A stretch of 64,000 nucleotides of DNA from Chamaecrista fasciculata. Lineage: Eukaryota; Streptophyta; Magnoliopsida; Fabales; Fabaceae. The DNA lies in NCBI GenBank assembly GCA_003254925.1, contig QANZ01013945.1:14133-78132 (forward strand). Reading direction: 5' to 3'. Numbering within the stretch: position 1 is the first letter of the stretch; every line of letters starts with the position of its first letter. This document shows, piece after piece, positions 52,101 through 63,219 of this stretch. The translations under genes and the position numbers were made by a program. The notes under the pieces are model-generated. The model saw nothing but the letters and a program-made list of their open reading frames with translations. It made no database searches and was not told where the DNA came from.

Positions 52101-53197
52101 ATCTTTAATTAATATTTGAGTTTGTGGCAATATTAGTATTATTAGCTAGTATTAATCAAATATATGCAAAAGTTAAATATTTTTGCTTCTCATGTCGTTA
52201 TTTATTAGCTTATTTAGGGGTTGTTCATTGGTTGCTTTGAGTTCACTATCTTAGTTGACGAATTTAGTTGGATTAAGTTGAAGAAAATAATTGATCTAAC
52301 ATAAACTAAACCAAATCAATGATTGTTTGAGTTGGTTTGAATAGGTGGACCGGCTCATACTAATTTTTTTTAATGTGATCTCTCTTTGATTTTATTTTTA
52401 ATTTGGTCCCTCACAATTTATTTTATAATAGATTAAATTGAGAAGAAAAATCTATGAAGAATCAGATTGAAAAAATAATCACATGAGAGATCGAAATAAA
52501 ATTTTTTGGCAAATAAAAAATGAGAATTCATTTGTTATTTATTTATGGTCCAACATATTAGATTGAATTGAGTGAGTACATAATTTTGAAACTTATAAGC
52601 CAATTCAAATAACGAAAAGTTTAAATTTTCTATCTCAAACCAATTCGTCAACTTAACTCAAAGAGTTGATTTTATCAAGTTAGTAAGTTGATCCAATTGC
52701 TTGAATACTCTTAAGTTTATTCATTGGACTTTTAAAATACAAGGATTAATCAATTATTTAATAAATTATAATTATAGAAACTAAATTAAAATTTTGAACC
52801 CAAAACAATAAATGAAATTATGGAAGAAGGGTGGGCATTTTAATTAGTGCTTGATCTTAAATCTATATGTAAACCAATACTCGAATTGTTAGTGTTCTCA
52901 TTTACCGTTATAACCCTATTATTCTCTCAAACATGCTGGATAGGCCCGGCCCAAGTCAGCCCAAAACAGGCCTATTAACAAAAATGGAGTAATTAATTTT
53001 TAATATAGTATTTTACGAGGCACTTTATATATATAATTAATTTGTATAAAAATGAAGAGATTATTGGATGATAAGAATTATATATTACGTGTATCATCCA
53101 AAAGATGAAGGAGAGGCCTCCTGAATTGAGCTGAAGCAACCACCCTCTGAAGTTGTCTCACTGGTGAAGTTGTTGAATTTACATCCCTTATTGCCAT
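49143..53197 (-). CDS. Ankyrin-repeat membrane protein with PGG domain (ACD6/ITN1-like)
   Basis: Five coding exons on the minus strand: 53,197-53,089, 51,957-51,466, 50,919-50,773, 50,631-50,216 and 49,757-49,143. Phases agree and give 592 residues. Ankyrin repeats begin near residue 48 (VPLHKAALRGDWKAARQMLE), then TALHVAAGARHVHFVEELV, NTAFCLAAASGNVEIAEIMV and TPLHMAALQGRSDMAWFLY. Two more follow at IIHVAVLHRYASIFNLIHD and LLHLAAKLAPLDRL. The PGG domain has TANSCMLVSTLITTVVFSAA and FSPPGG, followed by three further hydrophobic segments, so about four membrane spans. Family members act in salicylic-acid defence and salt/ABA responses at the plasma membrane. Which one this matches cannot be told. 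The start MAIRDVNST is in a short first exon. Intron 4 carries a foldback. Confidence 0.9.
49803..50167. mobile_element. Foldback MITE in intron 4 of the ankyrin gene
   Basis: The left end TTTGGTAACATTTTCTTTTG and right end ...GTACACGTTAACCAAA are inverted. Next to each is 'ggtcccataacttttgctca' or its near complement. The interior has repeated 'ctcatatctttggatcaggt'. It sits wholly within the intron, between exons ending at 50,216 and starting at 49,757. Confidence 0.75.
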
Positions 53198-53436
53198 TTC
53201 TCTGTAAAAGAAACAAAGCAACAAAACGTTAATAAGAAAGATTTTGAGTTCTTAATTTGTGAATGAAGTTACCCTATTAAGAAACTATCCAATTATAATC
53301 AAGTGTGCAACATGAGTAATTGGGTCTCTGAAGATCAGGCCAGAAAATAAAAGAAAAAAAGGGGACAGAAATGTTTTAAGAAAAACTAGTAAAGAAAGCT
53401 CAAAGAAGTATCAAAATGGAAACTCACACAGTAACC

Positions 53437-53466
53437 ATCATCATCATCATCAGCAGCAGCAGCACA
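53437..53466. repeat. (CAT)n(CAG)n microsatellite upstream of the ankyrin gene
   Basis: Five to six CAT units are followed by about five CAG units, 240 bp upstream of the start codon. It probably lies in the leader or promoter. Confidence 0.85.
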
Positions 53467-53876
53467 ATAAGAAGAAGAATAAGGAAATTAGCAGATAAAG
53501 AAAGAGAGTGATAATTAAGTAGAGAGAATAATTAATATAAGAAATTACCTGGATATCTGATGATGAGTGATATATTAACAGGAAATTGAAATTCCCATAT
53601 AATTGATTGGTGTTTCTTGGATCTGAATTCTGAAATGAGGAAGCTGGTGTTTCCTTGCGGTGTGCAAGCCAAAGTAAAATATATGAAGCACCACTGAAAC
53701 ACTAACTGTTCACTCACTCACAAGGTCAAGTCAATGATTAATCATTAAAATAGTACGTATGGTCATCCTTTTTCCCCATATGCTATCACCCATCATTAAT
53801 CTATATATATATATATGTATATATATATACTATATATATATATGCTATAATAATTTGGTTTCACCATAATTAATTA

Positions 53877-54448
53877 AAACAAATTATGATTGTGATATTA
53901 TTTTATTGGCAGAGTGCATTATTGGTCCCATATATTTTGCTTAGATTTCAATTTGGTTTTGTATTTTTTTTTGTTGCATTTTTTGTCTCATATCTTTTGC
54001 TCAGGTTTCACTTTGGTCGCATATTTTTGGGTCAAGTGCAGAACTGGTTTCATATTTTTTGTTGCATTAAAACAAATTATGATTGTGATATTATTTTATT
54101 GGCAGAGTGCATTATTGGTCCCATATATTTTGCTTAGATTTCAATTTGGTTTTGTATTTTTTTTGTTGCATTTTTTGTCTCATATCTTTTGCTCAGGTTT
54201 CACTTTGGTCGCATATTTTTGGGTCAAGTGCAGAACTGGTTTCATATTTTTGGGTCAAGTGAGATTGAAGGTGAAATTTTTTACAAAGATATGAGATCAA
54301 TTCTATAACCTGACCAAAAGTGATATGTGACTAAATCTGCAACTTGGACAAAAGATATGAGACTAAAAATGCAACAAAAAAAATACGAGACTAAATTGAA
54401 ACCTAGATAAATTAAAAGATATGAGACCAAAAGTACTTTTGACCTATT
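53877..54448. mobile_element. 'ttggtcccatat' foldback with an internally duplicated left arm
   Basis: A 193-bp block from 'aacaaattatgattgtgat' through 'gggtcaagtgcagaactggt' occurs at 53,878 and again at 54,071. The right arm (about 54,300-54,444) is the inverted counterpart, ending 'ccaaaagtacttttgacc'. The duplication includes sequence outside the element's left end (aaaacaaattatgattgtg), so it arose after insertion. The TA-rich run at 53,800-53,850 lies just before it. Confidence 0.7.
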
Positions 54449-56313
54449 TTGTTCATGAAGTTAAAATTTAAGATTTTTTTTGTAACTTTAAGATTATTTA
54501 AACTAAGTTATTTTAAATGATAAAGTATTAATATCAAATAAAAAATATATGAATTTTTTACTTTCTTTCATTTTTTTTCCTTCAATCTATTCTACGTAGT
54601 TTTTTTTCGGTCTTAATTCTCAAATATCAAACAAACATATAATATTTTCTTTATAATTTTATTCAAGCTGAAACTATTATTAATTAGCTTTTATTTTTAT
54701 TTTTAGTATTTTAGTTGTTTTAACCGAATTGATATAATTGGATGGCCAAAATAGCCATCTAATTCATCCAAAGAATTCTGGACATCCAAACCAAACCAAA
54801 CCAAACCGAAAATTATAATTATATTAGTTCGGTTGGTTGGTTTTTGTGTATATTTTTTTTAAAAAAAATCAGATTCCGAAAATTATAATTTCATACAAAT
54901 TATAATATATATAGGCATTCATATATTGCCAAGTATATGCAAAAAAATTGCATGTATATATCATTATATATGACTTTCTAATTCATTATTTCAATTAGTC
55001 TATCGAATTTCAAATATGAGATTTTTTTAAATATAAAATTCCATAACATTCATAATTTCATAATAAAATTCATCATAAATTTATAATTTCATAGTACTTA
55101 TAAAACACTAAAATAAAATTGGAGGCTTAATTAGTGGCTCAATGAATGAGATTGATAGGTATATTCATTTTATATATAGAAATATTCTATTTATAGAAGT
55201 ATTTTATATATAGAAATATATAGGTTCGGTTTTATCGGATGGTTCGGTTAATCATCAATTTGTAAAATAAACCGAATCAAACAAGTTTAGTTCTCTCATT
55301 TCTCATCCAAACCATTCGAATTTTAATCGGTTTAATCGGTTTTTGTCAGTTTGAATTAGTTTGGATCGATTAGAATTGGATGAAATTAGTGTTGCTCACA
55401 TGGATTTTTCTTTATATATGATCCAAGGTTTCACGAGAACAATCTCAAATCTCAAAATAATCTAATACTAATGGACAAGCAAGTCACTGGCTCTTTGGTT
55501 TTTTTTTTTTTTTTTGNAATTTTGATATAAATATATATTTAAAAATTATATTTTAACAATTAAATTGATATTTTATTTGTTTTGTAAAATCAAATCATCA
55601 ATTTACATTAGCTTCACAATAAAGAAAAAATAAAATTAAAATTAAAATACTACTAAATGAAAGTCAAACTATTTTACCACATCATGTATGATTATTTAAT
55701 ATATTTTATATTATATTTCGTTAAAGACTATTGAGAGATGATTAACATATTGAAAAATCCTCATTATTTTTATATTAATATTAAAAAATAATAATTTATT
55801 CACAACTTCTCAATTTTATTTTAAACTATAGTGAAAAAAATTATTACTTTAAATAATCTTATAAGTCTAAATAAATTCTATGAAAATATTAATATAATAT
55901 TTATGTCCTCTTTAATTTACAAATTAATTTACTTAAAACTTCTAACATTATCCTCCAAACTAATACAATAATTGGCCATTCAGGCCAGAAAACCAATAAT
56001 GGGCTATAAAGTGATGAATCTTTTTCATTGGAATAGTCAAACTTCAATTTCCATAATGGATTGTGAAAGGAAAAGAAAATCACAGATAAAACACATTGAT
56101 AACGATATACTACGTACCACAAATACGTAAGAAAATAAATAATAATAAAAGTTGATTCATTTATTATCCGTGTCATCATTACATAATAATTTATTAATCT
56201 ATCCAGTTTAAGGTAGATGTAAAAACCCTGTTCCACACGAAATCTCTCAAACTCGAATGGTTCAATTTTAAACTCTTAGTTAAGTCTTAAAATTATTATT
56301 ATTATTATTATTA
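54449..56313. other. AT-rich intergenic space with an 'aaccgaacc'-type repeat
   Basis: Between about 54,780 and 55,390 the ends 'ccaaaccaaaccaaaccgaa' and 'aatcggtttaatcggttttt' mark a decayed dispersed element. The rest is low-complexity AT sequence. The 111-codon minus-strand frame at 55,901-56,236 has no recognisable domain. Confidence 0.5.
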
Positions 56314-57015
56314 GGCTAAAGTGCACTTTTGGTCCCACAACTTTGACAAGGGTTTCAATTTGGTCCCATAACTTTTTTTGTTGCAATTTTGATCTCACAA
56401 CTTCTGAAAACGTCCCGCCGTTGGTCCCAAGCTGATTTTCATCCATTTTCTGTCGTTAAAGATGATCTGACATACTGAGTTGAATGATGACGTGACAAAT
56501 ATAGGTGAAGTGGATTTAACAGCAGATAACTTCTGAAAACGTCTCGCCGTTGGTCCCAAGCTGATTTCCATCCATTTTCTGTCGTTAAAGATGATCTGAC
56601 ATACTAAGTTGAATGATGACGTGACAAATATAGGTGAAGTGAATTTAACATCAGATAACTTCTGAAAACGTCCCGCCGTTGGTCCTAAGCTGATTTCCAT
56701 CCATTTTCTGCCGTTAAAGATGATCTCACATACCGAGTTGAATGGTGATGTGGCAAATATAGGTAAAGTGGATTTAACAGCAGATAACTTCTGAAAACGT
56801 TTCATCGTTGGTCTCAAGCTGATTTCCATCCACTTCACCTATATTTGTCACGTCATCATTCAACTCAGTATGTCAGATCATCTTTAACAGCAGAAAATGA
56901 ATGGAAATCAGCTTGGGACCAACGACGGGACATTTTCAGAAGTTATGGGAACAAAATTGCAACAAAAAAAATTATGAAACTATTGCCAAAGTTATGAAAC
57001 CAAAAGGGCACTTTT
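56314..57015. mobile_element. Mutator-like foldback with a 129-bp tandem repeat inside
   Basis: The left end is GGCTAAAGTGCACTTTTGGT. The right end is the inverted type ...CAAAAGGGCACTTTTT, apparently lacking the last few bases. Both sides abut ATT repeats. Inside, four units starting 'acttctgaaaacgtcccgcc' begin near 56,400, 56,529, 56,659 and 56,788. The last unit runs into the inverted copy. The 147-codon minus-strand frame spanning the units repeats itself and is not a gene. Confidence 0.8.
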
Positions 57016-57224
57016 TATTATTATTATTGAACAAATGACAATACGAGAAAATCTCGTAGTGTGTCTGAATTCTGAAATGTGAATCAAAATTTAGCAAACA
57101 GCGAAACCCACACACATTTGAAATTCCTGTCTGAAGAAGAAGAAAAAAAGAGAGATTCGAACGAATTCCAAGGAGACGACGAAAAAGGGGCGCACGTTAG
57201 CAAAACGTGCGCCGACGAGAAGCC

Positions 57225-60200
57225 ATGGACGAACAACGATCGAGGTCGAGAAAGTTCAAGCCCACTGTAATCTCTTCCTTCTTCCTCTCTCGCCTCCGAA
57301 AATCGTTCCACAGGCTCTCCATTTCAACTTTCCTCGTCGTTTTGCTAACGTACGCTCTCTTCAACGCCTTCTTCATACCCTTAGATTCCGACTCCGCCGC
57401 CGCCGTCGTCCTCAGCCAAGCCCCCGCCGGCGAGGCTCTCCCGACGCCGCCGGCGAAACCCCCCGCCGTCAAAGTCTACCTCTACGATCTCCCCACGCGC
57501 TTCACGTACGGCGTCATCGATCACCATTCCATGGCGCGTGGAGGTCACGCTCCCGCGCCGACCTTAAAGTATCCGGGTCATCAGCACATGGCCGAGTGGT
57601 TCATATTCTCGGATCTGATCCGACCCGAATCCGAGCGAGTCGGGTCGCCGATTGTTAGGGTATTTAAGCCGGAGGAAGCGGAACTTTTTTATGTGCCTTT
57701 CTTTTCTTCTCTGAGTTTAATCGTGAACCCTAATAGTAATGCCCTTTCGTCGGAGACGGAAAAGCCGGTGTATAGCGACGGCGAGAATCAGGATTTGCTG
57801 GTGGAGTGGTTGGAGGAGCAGGAGTATTGGAAGAGGAACAACGGGAGGGACCATGTGATTGTAGCTTCGGATCCGAATGCGTTGTATCGGGTCATCGATA
57901 GAGTGAAGAATAGTGTTCTGCTCGTGTCGGATTTCGGCCGATTGCGACAAGACCAGGGGTCTATTGTTAAGGATGTCGTCATTCCTTACTCTCATCGTCT
58001 CAGGACGTACGAGGGAGATGCGAGTCTTGAGAATCGCAGCACATTGCTGTTTTTCATGGGCAATCGATACCGCAAAGAGGTAATAACTGGGTCTCTTTCT
58101 TTGCATGGTGTGTTTTGTATCAGAATTTGAAATGACTTATCGTGTTTCCTCTGTTTCCTGTCGTAGTTGTCTTTGTTGAATCTTATATAGTCTAAATTTC
58201 TCTTAAAATATTCATAGAAGTAGCATTTGTGAAGCAAATTCGATGCTTAAGTCACTAAAGGGAGAACAATATGATAACAAGAATGATAGTATCATTTCTT
58301 CAATGGTTAAGTGTTTATAGTTATTTTCATTTCTTAGTTGGTTAGGTATTTATGCGTAGTGAAATTTGGGTAGGGTTGAGTTTACCACAATGTTGAATGG
58401 GGATCGTGAGGTAATTGATCAATGATCACTATTATCATATTATGTGTCTAGGAGAAGGATAACCCTACTCAGGATTGTCTAGGATGATTGATTTATTGAT
58501 AAGGTTAAAATTTTTGTCATGCTCAATGCATATCTTGAAATTTTACACTGACTTTAGGATCGGGTCCAATGATAACAGTTCCAAAGATGGGTAAGGAGTT
58601 AAGTTACCGTTACCTTATCCATAATAGTAAATACTTATTTATATATATCAAAGTATAATAGTAAATATTTATTTATTTATATATATCGAAGTATAATATC
58701 TTTTAACTTTACATGTTGAAAAAATGTAAAATTGTAAAAATAAGATGTTAAATATTTTATATATATTGAGGTAATCTAATAGTACATTCATATTTATGAT
58801 TTTTTAAAATAGTTATGGATGTAAATAATTGATCAAAATAAGTTTTATACTAGTAAATGGATTTTGAATTTTGATTTGAAGATCTTACTTTTGTTGTTGA
58901 ATTGAAAATAAAATTTATGCATGGCTTACTTAAAATAATGTGTAAACTGGCTTTGCCACCATAGTCTCTATGAGAGTTTCCTTTGTCATTTGAGAGATTG
59001 GTGAAACAGCTGTGATAGATTGAGCTAGTTGATTGAGTAAAAGAACAAAACCTATGTCAACCAAGTTATAGATATTATTCAGTATTCATTAGTTTTATGG
59101 ACTTCAATTAATAGTTACTGCCTTCTTGACATTATTTCTGCTTGGCATTATATCTCCAACACATGATATTGTAGTTGCAGCAGAATAACATGAGGATCTC
59201 AAGATAGAGGATGATAAGGTTAACTAATCTAATAATATGTTAATTTCCTTTGGTGTCATCTGTTGATTTTGTTGACATATTAAACGACATTCAAATTTTG
59301 AAATTTATTGTCAGACAAAGTATTGATATGCATCTTTTAGTTACTGAGGCACATGCATAGGATTCACTGATTCAGTTGCTAATTTTTTTTAAAGTACAGG
59401 TTTAGATTTCTTTTCATCATAGTTTTCTTTTATGTTGAGAGAACATGATAACACTGATGTATTTTCCGTACTTATGTTGCACATGCTGAAGGTCTTGTGT
59501 ATTACTAGTTAGCATCTTTAGGGGATTCAAGAAATACAGAAAGACTTTCATTTTTTTCATTGACGTGTAAATTGATTTCTTTGTGTTCTTATCTCTTAAT
59601 AGGGAGGTAAAATTCGTGACAAACTTTTCCATATTCTCGGAAAAGAAAAGGATGTCATTATAAAGCATGGAACACAATCCACAGAGAGCAGAAGGGCAGC
59701 TTCAAAAGGAATGCATACATCGAAGTTCTGTTTGCATCCTGCAGGAGATACTCCCTCGGCTTGCCGGCTCTTTGATGCTATAGTCAGTTTGTGTGTTCCG
59801 GTGATCGTCAGTGATCGTATTGAGTTGCCCTTTGAAGATGTCATAGACTACAGAAAGCTTGCAATATTTGTGGATTCTGCTTCTGCTTTAAAACAGAAAC
59901 ATTTGGTGTCAATGCTGAGAGCAGTAACCCCAGAAAGAATCCTTGAGTATCAAAAAGAACTGAAAGAGGTTAGTAGTAGAACTTGCATAATTTATTGTTT
60001 TGCATGACTGCATTCTTTACCTTTGTCTAATCATATACTATAGTACATGTCTTTGACATCTTCTGTTCTTGGGGATTGAAACTATGTATCAGAAACTTGT
60101 AGTTACTTCTTTAAAAAATAATGTTACCTTCTAATTCTCACAATCCATTATTCCAAAACTTCCAGCTTTCAGAGAATTCAAAAATAAAAAAAAAAACTTT

Positions 60201-60794
60201 CATAACCTTCTAACCCCATATTATTTAGAGTAAAAAAATTTGAAGTGTGTGCCAAGCCCACTAGTTACTATTATTGCCTTGCACTTGTTGCATCTGTTGC
60301 TGGTTTTTGGAATGGAATTTTAATATGATTATACGAAGAAGTTCAAAACCTCATTTTGGTCTTGTCTGTTTTGGTAAGAGTCTTTTTATGTTTCATTTGA
60401 GTCGATGTACAACATATTTTTCCCTCTCTGAACTTCAAATTATTTAGTCTATGCTTATACGGGTTGGAAGCCCCTAACCTACAGAGGCTGTACTGGTCAT
60501 GATTCCCGGGTGGGTTGTGACGGTTTTAATCCTTAAACCAAGGAAATTGTTTGCTTAAAAACTTGAATTTTGCTTTAGTTGTGAATATAACAGTTCACTA
60601 ACTTAATCTTCTGATGTCAGGTGAAAAGATACTTTGAATATGAAGAAGCAGATGGAACAGTGAATGAAATTTGGCGCCAAGTTGTTAAAAAGCTTCCTTT
60701 GATTAAATTAATGATTAACCGTGATAAAAGGCTCCTAAGAAAGGAACAATGCTCTTGCATATGTTCAAACACAACAGCCATTTCAACCTCGTAG
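57225..60794 (+). CDS. ARAD1-like GT47 exostosin-family glycosyltransferase
   Basis: This family includes ARAD1, thought to be the arabinosyltransferase that builds arabinan side chains of pectic rhamnogalacturonan I in the Golgi. Three coding exons: 57,225-58,079, 59,603-59,968 and 60,621-60,794, all in phase, giving 464 residues. The start is in a strong context (agccATGG). An in-frame ATG six codons upstream is less likely. One signal-anchor helix lies at residues 31-52 after a basic N-terminus (type II topology). The GT47 domain follows from about residue 88 ([20 protein letters not shown]), with [72 protein letters not shown] and [17 protein letters not shown]. Exon 1 is GC-rich near its 5' end. 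ARAD1 versus a close paralogue is not settled. Confidence 0.93.
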
Positions 60795-60904
60795 CATGTT
60801 TCTCAGACATCATCTATCTATGAAGAAGCTTCTGCATCTCTCTCATTTTGAGGCCACAAAACTTAGTTACAGTTTCTAAGTGTTTATTATTAGATTTTTT
60901 AAGT

Positions 60905-60967
60905 AAAAACATGACACGTGAAAAATCTCTTACAGCCCAAAAATGTTTTTTCACATGTCATGTTTTT
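60905..60967 (+). other. Strong short hairpin in the ARAD1-like 3' UTR
   Basis: AAAAACATGACACGTGAAAA at 60,905 pairs with the stretch TTTTTTCACATGTCATGTTT at 60,946 with one G-U-type exception over 21 bases. The loop is about 20 bases. It starts 111 bp after the stop codon. It could be a small foldback insertion or an RNA structure in the message. Confidence 0.6.
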
Positions 60968-61099
60968 GTTAGAAAATTTGGTGATTACTTAGTTTTAATC
61001 AAGTTTTGTGCTTTTGAGGCCAAGGAATTCATCCTTGATCTTTCTTAGAGGGGGTTCACTTGCCATGATATCAGTATATTTATAGCATCTCGTCTTGTA

Positions 61100-62538
61100 G
61101 ATTAACATGTACCCAAATATAAATTTTATGCATAGAAATCAGGCGAAACAAGCCTATGTTGTACCGTGATTCATTTGTACAGTGGAGACTGGAGAGAATA
61201 AAGTAATATAATTTTTATTTTTTAAAAAAATATTTATTTGTGTCTATATTAGTAAGGCCCCGTTTGGCCAAGTTTATGGTATTGATTTTCAGTGGTATAC
61301 GTGAAATGAAGCTCTCATGGTCATGGGAGAGAAAAGTGTGTAATTTGTTTCAAAAATATTGTTAATATTCATTTCTATTTTACAAATCTTTATACTTTTA
61401 TTCTTTAATATTTAATTATTTCATAATAATTTTTTTAAAGCTCCTTTAAAATAAATAAATACAAAATTAGTTCATCGTGTAGTAAAACCTATACTAGCAG
61501 GGTTAGTATCGAAGCATTAAATGTTTAACATGGGACTTGTATATTATTAATTCATTATTAACTATTTTTATTAGTTTTAAATAGATATTTATATGACAAA
61601 TGTGAAAAATAAAGACTAAAACTTAAATATTTACAAAACATAAAGACTTTATTAAGAAAATAAAAACTATAGGGACTAGATTAAAATTTTAAATAAATAA
61701 TAGGGACCAAATAACTAATTTTTTTATAATAAATTTGTCTTAAGCAGTAAAACTGTAGAAGCTACATTTTAAAACTTTTAGTTAGAAGATAAAGTTTGTA
61801 AAAGATATTAATAAACTGTTTTTTATAAAATACATTTTATCATTTTATTATTTATTTTATATTATAATATTATAATAATACTATGATATAAATGGGAAGT
61901 TTGAATAAATTGTGGAAATTAAATAATAAACAGTACATCAAGATGCGATTCAGCCTACTGATCATTCATTAATTTAAGTCATAAACGTTTCAAAGCTGAC
62001 TTATTAATGGGTGTCCCGATACAATCTTGGTTACGGGTTCAAATTCAATGGATTATCCTAAACATCCAAAACAATTAAACAACCTGTCCTCAACACCAAA
62101 TTAATTTTATGGCTAATAAATAATTTTAGCCACCACCTTCTCTTATCTTTTTTCTCTTCCTTTTTCCTTCTTACCTTTTTTTAAGAATTTCTTTAACAAA
62201 AAAGCAGCCTTCCATGAAATAATTGAGAATAGTTTTTTTTTAGTATAATCATGAATTCTTTTTTATTTATCTATTTTATAATCTAAAACAAAATTAATCG
62301 AATAGTCTCATAAAAAGATAAAATGATTAAAATCTTATTAACAAAATAATGTTTGTAACAAAGTTTAAATACTAAATCTCATCTATGAGAAATATTTTCT
62401 TACATTAATTCAAGTGTTATTATTAGACATTAGAATTGAAGGGGTTTTTCTTGCTTTTATAAAGCAATAATTTTTTTAGTTGTCCAAAATATCTTTACAA
62501 TGAGATATTAATTGCCGGCGCACGAAATAATGTGAACT
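61100..62538. other. AT-rich intergenic space after the ARAD1-like gene
   Basis: No gene is seen. 'ggccccgtttggcca' at 61,257 resembles the end of a dispersed element, but the partner end was not found. 'ttacgggttcaaattcaat' near 62,032 resembles a Pol III B-box and may be a SINE scrap. Confidence 0.4.
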
Positions 62539-62550
62539 AAACAAGACGAG

Positions 62551-63207
62551 AAAGTAGCTCTCTATCTTTTCTCTCGCTCTCTGCTTTTCCTTGCGAGCGA
62601 TGTCATTGGACCACTGCTGTCTCAGCAGTGGTGGTCCTCACCTTGTAGTGTTGAAAACCCCTCCTTTGTGAGGGTCCTTTTCTCTCTTTATGAGAATGTT
62701 ATTTTGTTTCAAGGGTTTTGTGGTGGCGGAGTTCTGAGACGGCGACTTTAAACTAGGCATTCCACAGCAGCTTCTTTCAACGACGGCTTTCTAGTTTGGT
62801 TCTGGTTTTTGAGTGCTCTTCCATGACGTTGTTTCGTTTTATCAAATTATTATAATTGTTGCTTTGAGTTTGATTATGTCTTTATTTAGAATAACCACTG
62901 GTTGCCTGTTGTTCAGATTTGAAGTGTTTGTCTTTTTTAGATGACTTTATTTATGTTTCGAGTTATTTAGATGGTTGTAGCTTTAGTTGGATCCCTAGAT
63001 CCGCTAACTTGGTAGCTGATTATCTTGTCAATTTGTCTGAAACAAGGATGAGTCCTCTTGGATGGGTTGCAAACTCCCTACCTTCGTCAGTTGATATCTT
63101 GTCTAGTGTTATTTATGCTAGGGAGGGATTGACTATCTTTGCTTTGTTTTCGTTTATATTGTATTTGCTTTGTTTTATTTTTTAATGAATTATGTTTGAG
63201 GAAAAAA
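62551..63207 (+). mobile_element. Internally deleted LINE-derived retroposon, copy 2
   Basis: AAACAAGACGAG is repeated at about 62,539-62,550 and 63,208-63,219, and the element ends in an A-run. The leader has 'aacccctcctttgtgagggt' and 'tttgtggtggcggagttctg', matching copy 1. The 3' part encodes GCSFSWIPRSANLVADYLVN and then PLGWVANSLPSSVDILSS. This is the end of a plant L1-type RNase H-like domain, where 'WIPRSAN..AD.L..L' is typical. The reverse transcriptase and endonuclease are absent. It is about 120 bp longer than copy 1, mostly between leader and tail. Confidence 0.75.
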
Positions 63208-63219
63208 AACAAGACGAGG

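Noticed and set aside
53914-54294. 126-codon hydrophobic frame
   Set aside because: It lies within the duplicated arm of a foldback and repeats itself. It has no family resemblance.
56395-56838. 147-codon minus-strand frame
   Set aside because: It spans the 129-bp tandem units, which are a multiple of three long, so the frame stays open by repetition inside a foldback.
57717-58106. 129-codon minus-strand frame
   Set aside because: It is antisense to exon 1 of the ARAD1-like gene and has no domain.
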